From positions 6,362,501 to 6,426,500 of the forward strand of contig NZ_CP150290.1 of assembly GCF_038051995.1 (NCBI RefSeq): a stretch of DNA of 64,000 bases, in the 5' to 3' direction. This document shows, in pieces, positions 27,758 through 36,032 of this stretch. This DNA comes from Paenibacillus sp. FSL H8-0537 (GTDB lineage Bacteria; Bacillota; Bacilli; Paenibacillales; Paenibacillaceae). Numbering within the stretch: the stretch's first letter is position 1; every line of letters begins with the position of its first letter. The position numbers and the translations under genes are program-made. The notes under the pieces are model-generated. The model did not search any database. It saw only the letters and a program-made list of their open reading frames with translations, and had not been told where the DNA came from.

Positions 27758-29095
27758 CTATACTGTTGTTTTCTCGCTAGTAGCAGCGCCTTTCACAGGG
27801 ACTGGCCCTGCTGATGTGCTCCGGCGATGCGCAGTTCGCTTGTGCCTCAACAAATCAAGCAGCGAAGCTGGGCCCGATGCCGCATAGAAATTCGCATCCT
27901 CATCTGGCGCCAAAATAACCCCGAGCTGATGATGCTCATTTTCATAACGCGCACGCTGCATAAACTTTACTTCTCCCGCAAAGTTCAGCACTTCCAGCTT
28001 GCAGAAAGCCGAGTTGAGATGAAGCGCGGCATGCAGATCTGTTTTCGAATGCACGCGAACGCCATTAACCTTCGAAATAATCTCGCCTGCCTGAAGCCCC
28101 AGCGCCTCAGCCGGCGTTTGCGGCAAAATACCTAACAGGCGCAAGCCGCGCTGGTCATGAACGAATAGCGGGCTGCTGGCATTTTCCAGCCTGCGGCTGT
28201 GCCAGATAATCGCTTCATGGAGCAGCAGCGAGCAAAGCGCGGCAATGGGCAGCAGCACGGGCAGCCACCAAGCCAGCAAAGCTGCTGCTGCGAGTGCGAC
28301 ACTGTAAAGCAGCAAGCCTTTCGCAGCGTGCTTGGCCTTCTCCTCAGGCAGCATCGAGCGTGTCAATTCGCTAAAGCCGATAATCATTGGCAGCGCAGCT
28401 ATTGTCCAGCCCTGCGACCAGTCCGCGCCGAGCAGCGGTGTCCATGGCAATGCTGTTGTTGAAGCATCTGCACCCGCACCTCCGCCAATGGGAACGAGCA
28501 GCAGCAAAGGGACTGGCCAAAAGCTTTGCAGCATGTAGCCGCCGACAATTTTCCCTCTCTTGCCCGAGAGGAACAGTGGCGTCGCCAGCTTGCCGCCCTG
28601 TTTTCGCACGAGCAGCGCCTCTGCCAAATGCAGCAGAGCTACCAGCATGAACAACCCTGTCATATCCATGGCAGCGAGCGAGGCCGCTGCTTGACCGGCT
28701 ATGCCTTCGCCCGAAGCAAGCGGCGTAAACCCAACGATCCATTGCAGCAGCCCAAGTACGCCAGCCGCATAAGCAAAGCATAAATATCGGATGCGAAACA
28801 GCATCAGCAGCGCGGATACGCCCCATAGCCACATGACCGACTGCTGCGTAACGGAAACGCCGATAAAAGCCCCTATGAGAGATACAGCTAGGCCTACCAG
28901 CAAGCCTGTGACGATTGCCCGGCCGAGCAGCCGGGGCCATATATGCAGCTTAACGGCGAACAATTGCCGTTCAAGCTTGATCTGCTTCGTGTATTGGAGC
29001 AATATAAATAAAATAGCCACATAATAAAAAGGTTGTACCAGCAGTTGAAGCAACGCCAACTGGAATTGCTGCAACAAAGCAAGAGCCTGATTCAC
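27758..29095 (-). CDS. minJ: PDZ-domain polytopic membrane protein, MinJ-like
   Basis: A 445-residue protein. It has about eight or more hydrophobic segments between residues 10 and 340, then a C-terminal PDZ domain: LLGILPQTPAEALGLQAGEIISKVNGVRVHSKTDLHAALHLN (about 340-385). In B. subtilis the PDZ membrane protein MinJ bridges DivIVA and MinCD and lies in the same neighbourhood (ctpB, ftsEX, uvrBA). This context is the main support for the name. The start is GTG 29095, with GAAGGAG 8 nt upstream; the frame extends 28 codons further without a site. It is followed by a strong terminator. Confidence 0.78.
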   Translation of the reverse strand: MNQALALLQQFQLALLQLLVQPFYYVAILFILLQYTKQIKLERQLFAVKLHIWPRLLGRAIVTGLLVGLAVSLIGAFIGVSVTQQSVMWLWGVSALLMLFRIRYLCFAYAAGVLGLLQWIVGFTPLASGEGIAGQAAASLAAMDMTGLFMLVALLHLAEALLVRKQGGKLATPLFLSGKRGKIVGGYMLQSFWPVPLLLLVPIGGGAGADASTTALPWTPLLGADWSQGWTIAALPMIIGFSELTRSMLPEEKAKHAAKGLLLYSVALAAAALLAWWLPVLLPIAALCSLLLHEAIIWHSRRLENASSPLFVHDQRGLRLLGILPQTPAEALGLQAGEIISKVNGVRVHSKTDLHAALHLNSAFCKLEVLNFAGEVKFMQRARYENEHHQLGVILAPDEDANFYAASGPASLLDLLRHKRTAHRRSTSAGPVPVKGAATSEKTTV

Positions 29096-29177
29096 CGCAT
29101 ACACTCCTTCATTTTTACCAACTTGTTCCTGTGTCCGCCCTTGCGGCTTTTTCCCGTCTCTAACCTGCTGTCTACTC

Positions 29178-29214
29178 AAAAGAAAAGGCTGACTCCGAAG
29201 ACAGAGTCAACCTT
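29178..29214 (-). terminator. Rho-independent terminator after ctpB
   Basis: AAGGCTGACTC (29185-29195) pairs with GAGTCAACCTT (29204-29214). A-rich sequence before it is a T-rich tail on the minus strand. Confidence 0.8.
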
Positions 29215-29237
29215 GTTATGGATTCGACAACGATACG

Positions 29238-30773
29238 TTATTTCCTGCCTACACGTTCAATCGCTTCCCGAAGCTGCACATCGTTGTTCTTGTCTTTAAT
29301 CCAAGCAACAACTGCTTTCTCCAATGCTGTCGCTGTAGTCTTGTCCAGTTTTCCCGTCACCGCCAGACTCGATTCTCTCTGGAATTGCTTGACCGCCTGC
29401 ACGGTTTCCTCATTGAAATAACCATCGTCACGCTTCGGCTCATAACCAAGCCCCTTAAGCATAATTTGCGCACTGCGAATTTGCTCATTGTTCATATCAC
29501 GCTGCAGCGTTTCGTTTATGGTCAGCCGCGCAACAGTGTAAAGCGAAGGCGGAGCTACGGCAACAGTCGGCTCAACGCCCTTCTCATGAATCCAGATGCC
29601 TTCCGGCGTCAGCCACTTGGCAATCGTCATTTTTACCAGACTGCCATCGCCCAGCGCTTTATTATAGCTGACCTGTACCGTTCCTTTGCCGAATGTCGTC
29701 TCGCCGACAAGTATCGCACCGGCTTCCTCGCCAAGCGCTCCTGCCAATATTTCCGAGGCGCTGGCGCTTCCTTTGTTCATGACTACGGCAACTGGGTAAG
29801 CTTTGCTGCTCCCCTTGGACAATGTCTTTTCCCGCTTGCCGTCGCGATCCTCCACCTGAACAATTGCATCGCCCTTCGCAATAAACTGCTCGGCAATTTC
29901 CACTACGACCGGCAATACGCCGCCAGGATTATTGCGGACGTCAATTACGAGGCCCTTAAGCCCCTGCTGGCCCTTATCGGCTGCTCCTTCGCTGCCCCCG
30001 GCGCCAGACTGTACCTGAGCCTGCCCTGCTGACTGCTGCTTCGCTTCCTGCTCCAGACGAGCAAGCTCTTCCTTGAAGCGTTCGGCCGTATTGAGCGAAA
30101 ACTGACGAATTTCAATGACACCAATCCGGTCATCGGACAAATGGGCATATACGGTTTCCACATCAATATCATCCCGAATTAAAATCAGCTGGATCGATTC
30201 GCTGGTGCCTGTCCGCTGGATTTGCAGCTTGGCCTTCGTCCCTTTCGGTCCGCGAATTTTGTCTACCGCCTCATTCAGTCCAAGGCCCTCCAGCTTCTCT
30301 CCATTAACCGAAATGACGACATCCTTCGCCAGCAGTCCCGCCCGTTCGGCAGGGGAGCCTTTGATCGGTGATACAACGACCAGCTTGCCGTTTTGCAGCG
30401 TCACTTCCGCACCAATACCTGTGAAGGACCCTTCGATGGATTCGGAAAAATGCTGCGCCGATGTCTTCTCCATATAAACGGAGTAAGGGTCATCCAGCGA
30501 TTCCAGCATGCCTTTGACTGCGCCATCTACCAGCTCTTCACGATCCGTCTTCTTCACGTATTTGGTTTCAATCAAATCCAGCACCGCATTCATTTTGTCA
30601 ATCTCGGCTTCATTCAGATCATGTTGCCCGCTAGTTTCGGCAGCTGCCGGAGCGGAGCCTGACGCCTGATAGCTGCCCACGACAAGATCGCGAGCCACTA
30701 CAAGCGTGACCAGAACAGAAGCGAGCATCGTAATCATTACAAAAGCAATGACTGTACGGCCTCTAAACTGCAT
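29238..30773 (-). CDS. ctpB: Carboxy-terminal processing protease CtpB (S41)
   Basis: This 511-residue secreted or membrane-anchored serine protease has an N-terminal TM (about 7-30) and a PDZ domain around GSFTGIGAEVTLQNGKLVVVSPIKGSPAERAGL (about 116-148). The S41 core has VIDVRNNPGG, nucleophile in NKGSASASEI (Ser about 338), general base Lys in TFGKGTVQ (about 363), and a C-terminal peptidoglycan-binding-like domain (about 415-490). In B. subtilis CtpB cleaves SpoIVFA in sigma-K activation. A Gln/Gly-rich insert (about 243-271) interrupts the core and is unusual. ATG 30773 with AAGGTGG upstream is preferred to a GTG ten codons earlier. Confidence 0.93.
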   Translation of the reverse strand: MQFRGRTVIAFVMITMLASVLVTLVVARDLVVGSYQASGSAPAAAETSGQHDLNEAEIDKMNAVLDLIETKYVKKTDREELVDGAVKGMLESLDDPYSVYMEKTSAQHFSESIEGSFTGIGAEVTLQNGKLVVVSPIKGSPAERAGLLAKDVVISVNGEKLEGLGLNEAVDKIRGPKGTKAKLQIQRTGTSESIQLILIRDDIDVETVYAHLSDDRIGVIEIRQFSLNTAERFKEELARLEQEAKQQSAGQAQVQSGAGGSEGAADKGQQGLKGLVIDVRNNPGGVLPVVVEIAEQFIAKGDAIVQVEDRDGKREKTLSKGSSKAYPVAVVMNKGSASASEILAGALGEEAGAILVGETTFGKGTVQVSYNKALGDGSLVKMTIAKWLTPEGIWIHEKGVEPTVAVAPPSLYTVARLTINETLQRDMNNEQIRSAQIMLKGLGYEPKRDDGYFNEETVQAVKQFQRESSLAVTGKLDKTTATALEKAVVAWIKDKNNDVQLREAIERVGRK

Positions 30774-30922
30774 ATTCAGGACACCACCTTCTCGTTTGAC
30801 CACAGCATTAAATAGAACCTACTTCAGTTCATGCCTTCCCGCTTGGAAGACACGCCCTAGTATATGACAAGTTCTGTCCATTTATTTGCGTATGCCCAGC
30901 GACCCACCTATTCCATATTTTT

Positions 30923-31020
30923 CAAGCGTAAACGGCGTTGCCATCAAAGGATGGCAACGCCCGTTTCACACAGAAGCAGAAATAGAAGCTAATTTATTAT
31001 GAAGACTCGTATCATTGCTT
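30923..31020 (+). repeat. Interspersed two-hairpin repeat, copy 6 (diverged)
   Basis: It starts CAAGCGTAAACGGCGTTGCC. The first hairpin is extended (GGCGTTGCCAT / ATGGCAACGCC) and closed by CCGTTTCACA. The A/T-rich second half is degraded (AAATAGAAGCTAATTTATTATGAA). It lies between ctpB and the M23 hydrolase gene. Confidence 0.65.
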
Positions 31021-31028
31021 AAATTTCG

Positions 31029-31059
31029 AACAAGGGCAGCCCGAAGGCTGCCGCTTGTT
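31029..31059 (-). terminator. Hairpin after the M23 hydrolase gene
   Basis: AACAAGGGCAGCCC and GGCTGCCGCTTGTT form a strong stem with loop GAA, 11 nt after the stop codon on the minus strand. There is no T-run, so it may act as a weak terminator or an RNA-stabilising end. Confidence 0.5.
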
Positions 31060-31069
31060 ACTGATCTTC

Positions 31070-32332
31070 CTATTTTAAATAGCTGCTTGGATCCGTTGTT
31101 GACCCATTAATCCGCACCTCAAAATGCAAATGCGGTCCGGTGGAATTGCCCGTACTGCCAACCTCGGCAATTTTTTGGCCTTTTGAAACGCTGTCGCCTT
31201 TGCTTACTTTAATGCCGCCTTCGCGAATGTGGCCATACAGCGTCCACATGCCGCCACCATGGTCGATAATGACGGCATTTCCATAACCGCTCCAGCGCTG
31301 CGCCATAAGGACAACGCCACTTTCTGCTGCATGTATAGCCGTTCCCTGCGGAGCTGCAAAGTCGATGCCGGTATGCAGCTTCCTAGAGCCCGTTATCGGG
31401 TGAATCCGGTAGCCGTAGCCCGAACTGACACGATACGAATCGAAAATAGGCATGCCCAGCTTTCCGCCTGTATAGACGGCACCGCCGCTTCCGCCTCCAC
31501 TGCTGCCATTGCCTTTACCCGCAGCAGCGGCCGCAGCCGCTGCTGCTTTTTCCCTCGCGATTCTTTCCGCTTCCAGCTTCGCTACCTTCTCGGCTTCCAG
31601 CTCGGATACCTTCTGTGCGAATTCAATCATTAGCTCTTCCTGCTCTGCGCTTATATCTTCAAGATCCTCAAGCTGATGATCATATTCAGCAACCAGCTTG
31701 TTTTTCTCGGCTTCTTTTTTCGCTAGATCGCTTTGGTAATTTTGCAGCTTGGTGTACATCGTTTTGACTTCTTCAAGCTTGTGCTCAACCTCAGCTTTTT
31801 TCTCCTCAACCAATGCCTGATCGACTTTGTTTTGCTCTAAAATGCTGCGATCCTGGCTTAGAATCAGCTGGAGCGAATCAAACCGGTCGATAAAATCGGA
31901 AAAGCTGCTCGCATTCAGCAAGACGTCAAGATACGACACCGAGCCGTTCTCATACATAAGCCGCAGACGCTGCTGGATTAGAATGTCGCGTGTTTTAACA
32001 CGGCCTTCCGCCTCTACCAGCTCTGCACCGGCCTGCTGAAGCTCCGATTCCGTTTGGTCAACCTTTGCTTGCGTATTATTCATATTGACTACAACCGCAT
32101 CCAGCTGTGCCAATACAGCTTTAATTGAGGCTTGTACATCAGATTTGAGCGTCGATACTTCCGTCTTTTGCTGCTCTGTCGCGTCAGCTTCCTTCTGCGC
32201 TTTGTCAATGGCCTTCTTGGCATCTGTAAGCTGCTTGTTAATGCTGTCCAGCGATGCGGCACTACTGCTCAGTGGCTGAACAAGCAATACCGTCATTATC
32301 ACCATAAGAACGATTAGATTTCTTCTCTTCAC
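31070..32332 (-). CDS. Murein hydrolase activator / M23 peptidase with N-terminal coiled coil
   Basis: About 420 residues (numbering here from the upstream GTG at 32344). A signal peptide is followed by long coiled coils (about 30-265) that include the EnvC/CwlO-type hinge FIDRFDSLQLILSQD. Then come an Ala-rich and Gly/Ser linker and a LytM/M23 domain (about 295-424) with zinc ligands in KLHTGIDFAAP (His 324, Asp 328) and GPHLHFEVR (His 407). It lies just after ftsX, and FtsEX-type complexes control this kind of hydrolase in other bacteria, so it is the likely target of FtsEX here. The preferred start is GTG 32332 (AGGTGG 8 nt upstream); GTG 32344 directly follows the ftsX stop. Confidence 0.92.
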   Translation of the reverse strand: MKRRNLIVLMVIMTVLLVQPLSSSAASLDSINKQLTDAKKAIDKAQKEADATEQQKTEVSTLKSDVQASIKAVLAQLDAVVVNMNNTQAKVDQTESELQQAGAELVEAEGRVKTRDILIQQRLRLMYENGSVSYLDVLLNASSFSDFIDRFDSLQLILSQDRSILEQNKVDQALVEEKKAEVEHKLEEVKTMYTKLQNYQSDLAKKEAEKNKLVAEYDHQLEDLEDISAEQEELMIEFAQKVSELEAEKVAKLEAERIAREKAAAAAAAAAGKGNGSSGGGSGGAVYTGGKLGMPIFDSYRVSSGYGYRIHPITGSRKLHTGIDFAAPQGTAIHAAESGVVLMAQRWSGYGNAVIIDHGGGMWTLYGHIREGGIKVSKGDSVSKGQKIAEVGSTGNSTGPHLHFEVRINGSTTDPSSYLK

Positions 32333-32344
32333 TGACGCGTCCAC

Positions 32345-33256
32345 CTACACTTTCAAATATTTTCGAATGGATATCGTACTTCCCCATATGCCGATCAAGG
32401 AGCCCAGTCCAATTAATACACCGCTAATTTCAAGTCCAACCTGCTGAACCGATACGAGACTAAGCATCATCAGCCCAAGTCCCTCCTGCGTCAATTTGAC
32501 AAACTGCGCGTAGCTGACGAGCAGTACCGCCGTTGTCAATATCGAAGCAATCATGCCAATAAGCGCACCTTCAATGAAAAATGGCCAGCGGATAAACGCA
32601 TTCGTTGCGCCTACCAATTTCATAATGCCGATTTCCCGGCGCCGAGCAACAATCGTCACTTTAATCGTGTTGGAAATGAGGAACATCGCCGTAACCGTAA
32701 GCGCAAGTACGATCACGAGGCCAATTGTACGCACCGCATTCGTAATTTTGAACAGCGTCTCGATTTTGCCTTCCCCATATTTCACACTCGTAATTGGCGC
32801 TGTTTCATCGCCCGTGTTAAGCGCCTCGATCTGCGTGGCTGCAATGCTGACAGACTGAGGTTTAAATACTTCTACCGTAAATGAGTCCGGCAGCGGATTG
32901 CTCGCATCATCATAGCCGTCAAGCAAGCCTTCGTCACTCAAGTTTTTGCGAAGCTCCTCAAGTCCCTCTTCCTTCGTAACCAGCGTAACTTGCTTCACTA
33001 CAGAAAGGGCGAGAATTTTATTCTCGACCTCTTTCATCTTCGCCTTGTCTATATCCAGCTGCAGAAATACGCGAATTTCCACCTTGCTCTCTACCGAGGA
33101 GGCAAAATTGTTTACATTCAGCGCCAGCAGCATAAACGCCCCGAGCAAAAACAACGAAATAAAAATCGAGCTAATGGAAGCAAACGACATCCAGCCGTTG
33201 CGAATTATATTTTTACAGCCTTCTCTAAGGTGGCGGAGCAGGGTTCTAAATTTCAT
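32345..33256 (-). CDS. ftsX: Cell-division ABC transporter permease-like protein FtsX
   Basis: A 303-residue protein with TM1 at about 21-47, a large extracytoplasmic loop (about 48-175: VEIRVFLQLDIDKAKMKEVENKI...PLPDSFTVEVFKP) and three C-terminal TMs with RRREIGIMKLVGATNAFIRWPFFIEGALIGM, the FtsX signature. FtsX passes the ATPase signal of FtsE to a wall hydrolase outside the cell. ATG 33256 with GAGGGGAG 7 nt upstream is used, overlapping ftsE by 11 nt. Confidence 0.95.
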   Translation of the reverse strand: MKFRTLLRHLREGCKNIIRNGWMSFASISSIFISLFLLGAFMLLALNVNNFASSVESKVEIRVFLQLDIDKAKMKEVENKILALSVVKQVTLVTKEEGLEELRKNLSDEGLLDGYDDASNPLPDSFTVEVFKPQSVSIAATQIEALNTGDETAPITSVKYGEGKIETLFKITNAVRTIGLVIVLALTVTAMFLISNTIKVTIVARRREIGIMKLVGATNAFIRWPFFIEGALIGMIASILTTAVLLVSYAQFVKLTQEGLGLMMLSLVSVQQVGLEISGVLIGLGSLIGIWGSTISIRKYLKV

Positions 33257-33932
33257 AACCGTACTCCCCTCTTGCCTCATCCCGAACGACCAAGCCATTC
33301 TCGATAGCGATGACACGCTTGCGCAAGCTGTTTACAATATCGCGGTTATGCGTCGCCATGACGATGGTTGAACCGCGAAAGTTGATTTCCTCCAGCAAAG
33401 CCATAATTTCCATGGACGTCTCCGGGTCTAGGTTGCCAGTAGGCTCGTCCGCTACAATAACCGACGGGTTATTCACTATTGCCCGGGCAATCGACACACG
33501 CTGCTGTTCTCCTCCTGAAAGCTGGGCCGGCAGGCTGGCATGCTTATGCTTCAGACCAACGAGATCGAGAACCTCCATCGTCCGTTTTTTAATAATCCGC
33601 TTGGGCGCTTCGATAACCTCCATCGCAAAAGCGACATTTTCAAACACCGTCAGCTTCGGAAGCAATCTAAAATCTTGAAAAATAACGCCTATGTTGCGCC
33701 GTACAAATGGAATTTTGCGCGGCTTGAGCTTGCCTATATTAAAACCATTTACGGAAAGCTGCCCTTTCGTAGGCACTTCCTCGCGATAGATCAGCTTCAT
33801 GAAGGTTGATTTCCCTGCCCCGGAAGGCCCTACCAAATACACAAATTCATTACGATCTATGCGTACGGACACTCCTCGCAGTGCATGGGTACCGTCGACG
33901 TAAGTCTTCCAAATGTCTTGCATTTCAATCAC
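33246..33932 (-). CDS. ftsE: Cell-division ATP-binding protein FtsE
   Basis: A 228-residue ABC ATPase with Walker [17 protein letters not shown]-loop [25 protein letters not shown], signature [19 protein letters not shown], Walker [14 protein letters not shown] and H-loop MATHNRDIV. The segment [15 protein letters not shown] is typical of FtsE. The start is GTG 33932. It is the first gene of ftsE-ftsX-M23-ctpB-minJ, with a tandem repeat element just upstream. Confidence 0.96.
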   Translation of the reverse strand: MIEMQDIWKTYVDGTHALRGVSVRIDRNEFVYLVGPSGAGKSTFMKLIYREEVPTKGQLSVNGFNIGKLKPRKIPFVRRNIGVIFQDFRLLPKLTVFENVAFAMEVIEAPKRIIKKRTMEVLDLVGLKHKHASLPAQLSGGEQQRVSIARAIVNNPSVIVADEPTGNLDPETSMEIMALLEEINFRGSTIVMATHNRDIVNSLRKRVIAIENGLVVRDEARGEYGYEI

Positions 33933-34073
33933 GTTATCACATCCTGTTTTTAGTCAGCATTAGTAATTCGACAATGACGTGGCAAATCCTTTCTTTTCGA
34001 CGGTTTCTTTCCTCATTTTTCACAATTCTCATATTCATTCTAGCTGCTTGCATATACATAACAGAGTCGCTTT

Positions 34074-34176
34074 TGAAATATAAAAATTTATAAGTTACGC
34101 ACTTATAAATGGGCTTATATTTCTCGGAGTGAAACGAGCTGCGCCGCCAAAGGACGGCGAAATCCATTTCACCTTG
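34074..34176 (-). repeat. Interspersed two-hairpin repeat, copy 7
   Basis: Read on the minus strand it starts CAAGGTGAAATGGATTTCGC, with GCCGTCCTTTGGCGGCGC and CGTTTCACTCCGAGAAATA, and ends in ATAAGCCCATTTATAAG / CTTATAAATTTTTATATTT. It combines the GGTG-type first half with the TTATAAG-type second half. Confidence 0.75.
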
Positions 34177-34275
34177 AATTCTAAGAATTTAGAAGTTTCA
34201 TCCTTTGATCCGCTTAGAATTCTAGGGCAAAGCTCTTCGCTCGTCCCAGAAGGACGACGAAGTCGTTTTTGCTTG
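34177..34275 (-). repeat. Interspersed two-hairpin repeat, copy 8, abutting copy 7
   Basis: On the minus strand it starts CAAGCAAAAACGACTTCGTC and GTCCTTCTGGGACGAGCGAA, then arms GAATTCTAAGCGGATC and CTAAATTCTTAGAATT. It begins exactly where copy 7 ends. The second-half palindrome is GAATTCTAAG rather than AATATAAGC, but has the same layout with GGATGAAACTT in the middle. Confidence 0.7.
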
Positions 34276-34300
34276 ACCCGAAGGAAGGGGGATTGTCCCA

Positions 34301-35782
34301 TTGAAAAAATTGCATCTCATCAGCATTTTTGTATTTGCCCTGCTGCTTGCAGCGTCCGTCAGCTGGGGTGGACTCACCTATTATGCCGAGCAGCGCACCG
34401 TGCCGACAGGCGTAACAGCGGGTGGGCTTAACATTGGCGGAATGCCTATTACAGAAGCGATAAAGCTGCTGAGCGACTATGAGCAGGCTCTAGGAGCACG
34501 CGAACTGACGGTTGCTACTGGCAACGCCGGCTCGGACAGGCGCACATGGAGGGCGAAGGAGCTCGGCTACCAAGCAAATACTGCGGAAGTGCGCGAGGCT
34601 TTACAGCAACTCGGCAAAGGAACGTTATGGGAAGCGGCGAAATACCGCTATCATTTTCCGCGAACCTTTGAGCTTGCGCAGACGTTTGATCAAGCATTGT
34701 TCGAAAAGCTTGTTCGCCAGCAGTGGGGCTGGCTAGAGCAAAATGAGCCCAAAGATGCCACCCGAACCATCACGGATCAGGACGAAATTTTTTATGAGCC
34801 AGAGGCAGAAGCCTACCGTATTGAAATGAGTCGCCTCGCTGCTGAAGTGAAAAATTGGCTCTGGCTCGCCACCGGTGCTAGTTCTCCTGCGAAACAGGCG
34901 GCGTATCGCACCGAGCTTCCTATCCTCACCCTATCTCCTTCCGTCACGCTGGAGCAGCTCAAGGCGCAGGGGGTCGAGCGCAAATTGATGTCGTTCACGA
35001 CCGACTTCGCCGCTAGTACAGAAGGCCGCGCTTATAATGTCGCCTCAACGGCAGCGGCTCTCGACAACTGGCTGCTGGCTCCGGGCGAGGTTTTTGACTA
35101 CAGCAAAGTCATTCGCAGGGTCGAGGAAAAATACGGCTTTCGCGAAGCGCCCGTCATTTTGAACGGCAAGCTTGTACCCGGTATTGGCGGCGGCATCTGC
35201 CAAGTGTCCAGCACGCTTTACAATGCCGCACTGCGCGCCGGACTTGAAATTGTCGAAAGACGCAACCACTCGCTTCCCGTTTCTTATTTGCCCGTTGGAC
35301 AAGACGCTACCTATGCCGACGGCGCCATTAACTTTCGGTTTCGCAACTCAACGGACAAGTACATCGTCATTCGTGCTACATCTGAGGGACGCAAGCTGAC
35401 GGTCAAGCTATTCGGAAATATGTCCGAGGACGTCCAGTACCGCATTGAATCGGTTACTGTCGGCACGCTGTCTCCAGAGGTGCAGCAGCTTCAAGACCCT
35501 GCACTGCCAGCTGGCACACGCAAGGTAATCGCTCCTGGGCGCAATGGCTACGTCGTCGACACATTTAGAGTGACACTGGAAAATGGCAAGCCTCCATTAA
35601 AGGAACGCATTTCGCGCGACACTTACCGTGCTCAGCCTACTGTCATTCATATTGGCACAGGGAAAGCAGGGGGCACCGATCAGGCACCCGTCCCCGAGCC
35701 CGCTCCAGCTCCAAGCGCGTCAAGCTCACCCAACGGATCGGGTACACCGACAGAACCGCTGCTTGAGGATGGCATTAGCTAA
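34301..35782 (+). CDS. VanW-family secreted protein
   Basis: A 493-residue protein with an N-terminal signal/TM (about 4-26) and a peptidoglycan-binding-like repeat region (about 40-220). The VanW domain lies at about 240-370: RAYNVASTAAALDNWLLAPGE, FDYSKVIRRVEEKYGF, LVPGIGGGICQVSSTLYNAALRAGLEIVERRNHS and FRNSTDKYIVI. The Pro/Ser-rich tail is disordered. Proteins of this layout (YoaR-like) are common in Bacillota and their role in the envelope is not known; VanW itself is an accessory vancomycin-resistance gene. The start is TTG 34301, with AAGGAAGGGG 10 nt upstream. It is monocistronic. Confidence 0.9.
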   Translation: MKKLHLISIFVFALLLAASVSWGGLTYYAEQRTVPTGVTAGGLNIGGMPITEAIKLLSDYEQALGARELTVATGNAGSDRRTWRAKELGYQANTAEVREALQQLGKGTLWEAAKYRYHFPRTFELAQTFDQALFEKLVRQQWGWLEQNEPKDATRTITDQDEIFYEPEAEAYRIEMSRLAAEVKNWLWLATGASSPAKQAAYRTELPILTLSPSVTLEQLKAQGVERKLMSFTTDFAASTEGRAYNVASTAAALDNWLLAPGEVFDYSKVIRRVEEKYGFREAPVILNGKLVPGIGGGICQVSSTLYNAALRAGLEIVERRNHSLPVSYLPVGQDATYADGAINFRFRNSTDKYIVIRATSEGRKLTVKLFGNMSEDVQYRIESVTVGTLSPEVQQLQDPALPAGTRKVIAPGRNGYVVDTFRVTLENGKPPLKERISRDTYRAQPTVIHIGTGKAGGTDQAPVPEPAPAPSASSSPNGSGTPTEPLLEDGIS

Positions 35783-35831
35783 ATCTCGATATTCAACATC
35801 GTAATTATATAATAATTGTATAACATGAATA

Positions 35832-35866
35832 TAACATTAATAGATTCGAGATTATCATTAATGTTA
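35832..35866 (+). terminator. AT-rich inverted repeat after the VanW gene
   Basis: TAACATTAAT (35832-35841) and ATTAATGTTA (35857-35866) are a perfect 10-bp inverted repeat followed by GTTTTATT. It could be a weak terminator, or an operator for the following gene. Confidence 0.4.
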
Positions 35867-35957
35867 GTTTTATTAACACATTGAGATAATGGGATGAAAT
35901 AGCTGATATATCTAGTAATTCAGTTATTCAACCGCTTACTTGGATGATTTATGAACC

Positions 35958-35985
35958 TTGCATACTTTATGCCCTCTACTATACT
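35958..35985 (+). promoter_or_regulatory. Probable promoter of the amidase gene
   Basis: TTGCAT (35958-35963), 16 nt, TATACT (35980-35985), about 47 nt ahead of the ATG. Confidence 0.5.
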
Positions 35986-36032
35986 CTTTAATTATGTCAG
36001 GTTACATTACATAATAGAGAGGGAGTTTAAAG

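Larger units (their letters stand above)
33933..34300. other. Divergent intergenic region between ftsE and the VanW gene
   Basis: About 370 bp with no gene. It holds two adjacent repeats (34074-34176 and 34177-34275) and about 140 bp upstream of ftsE that must carry its promoter. Confidence 0.6.
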
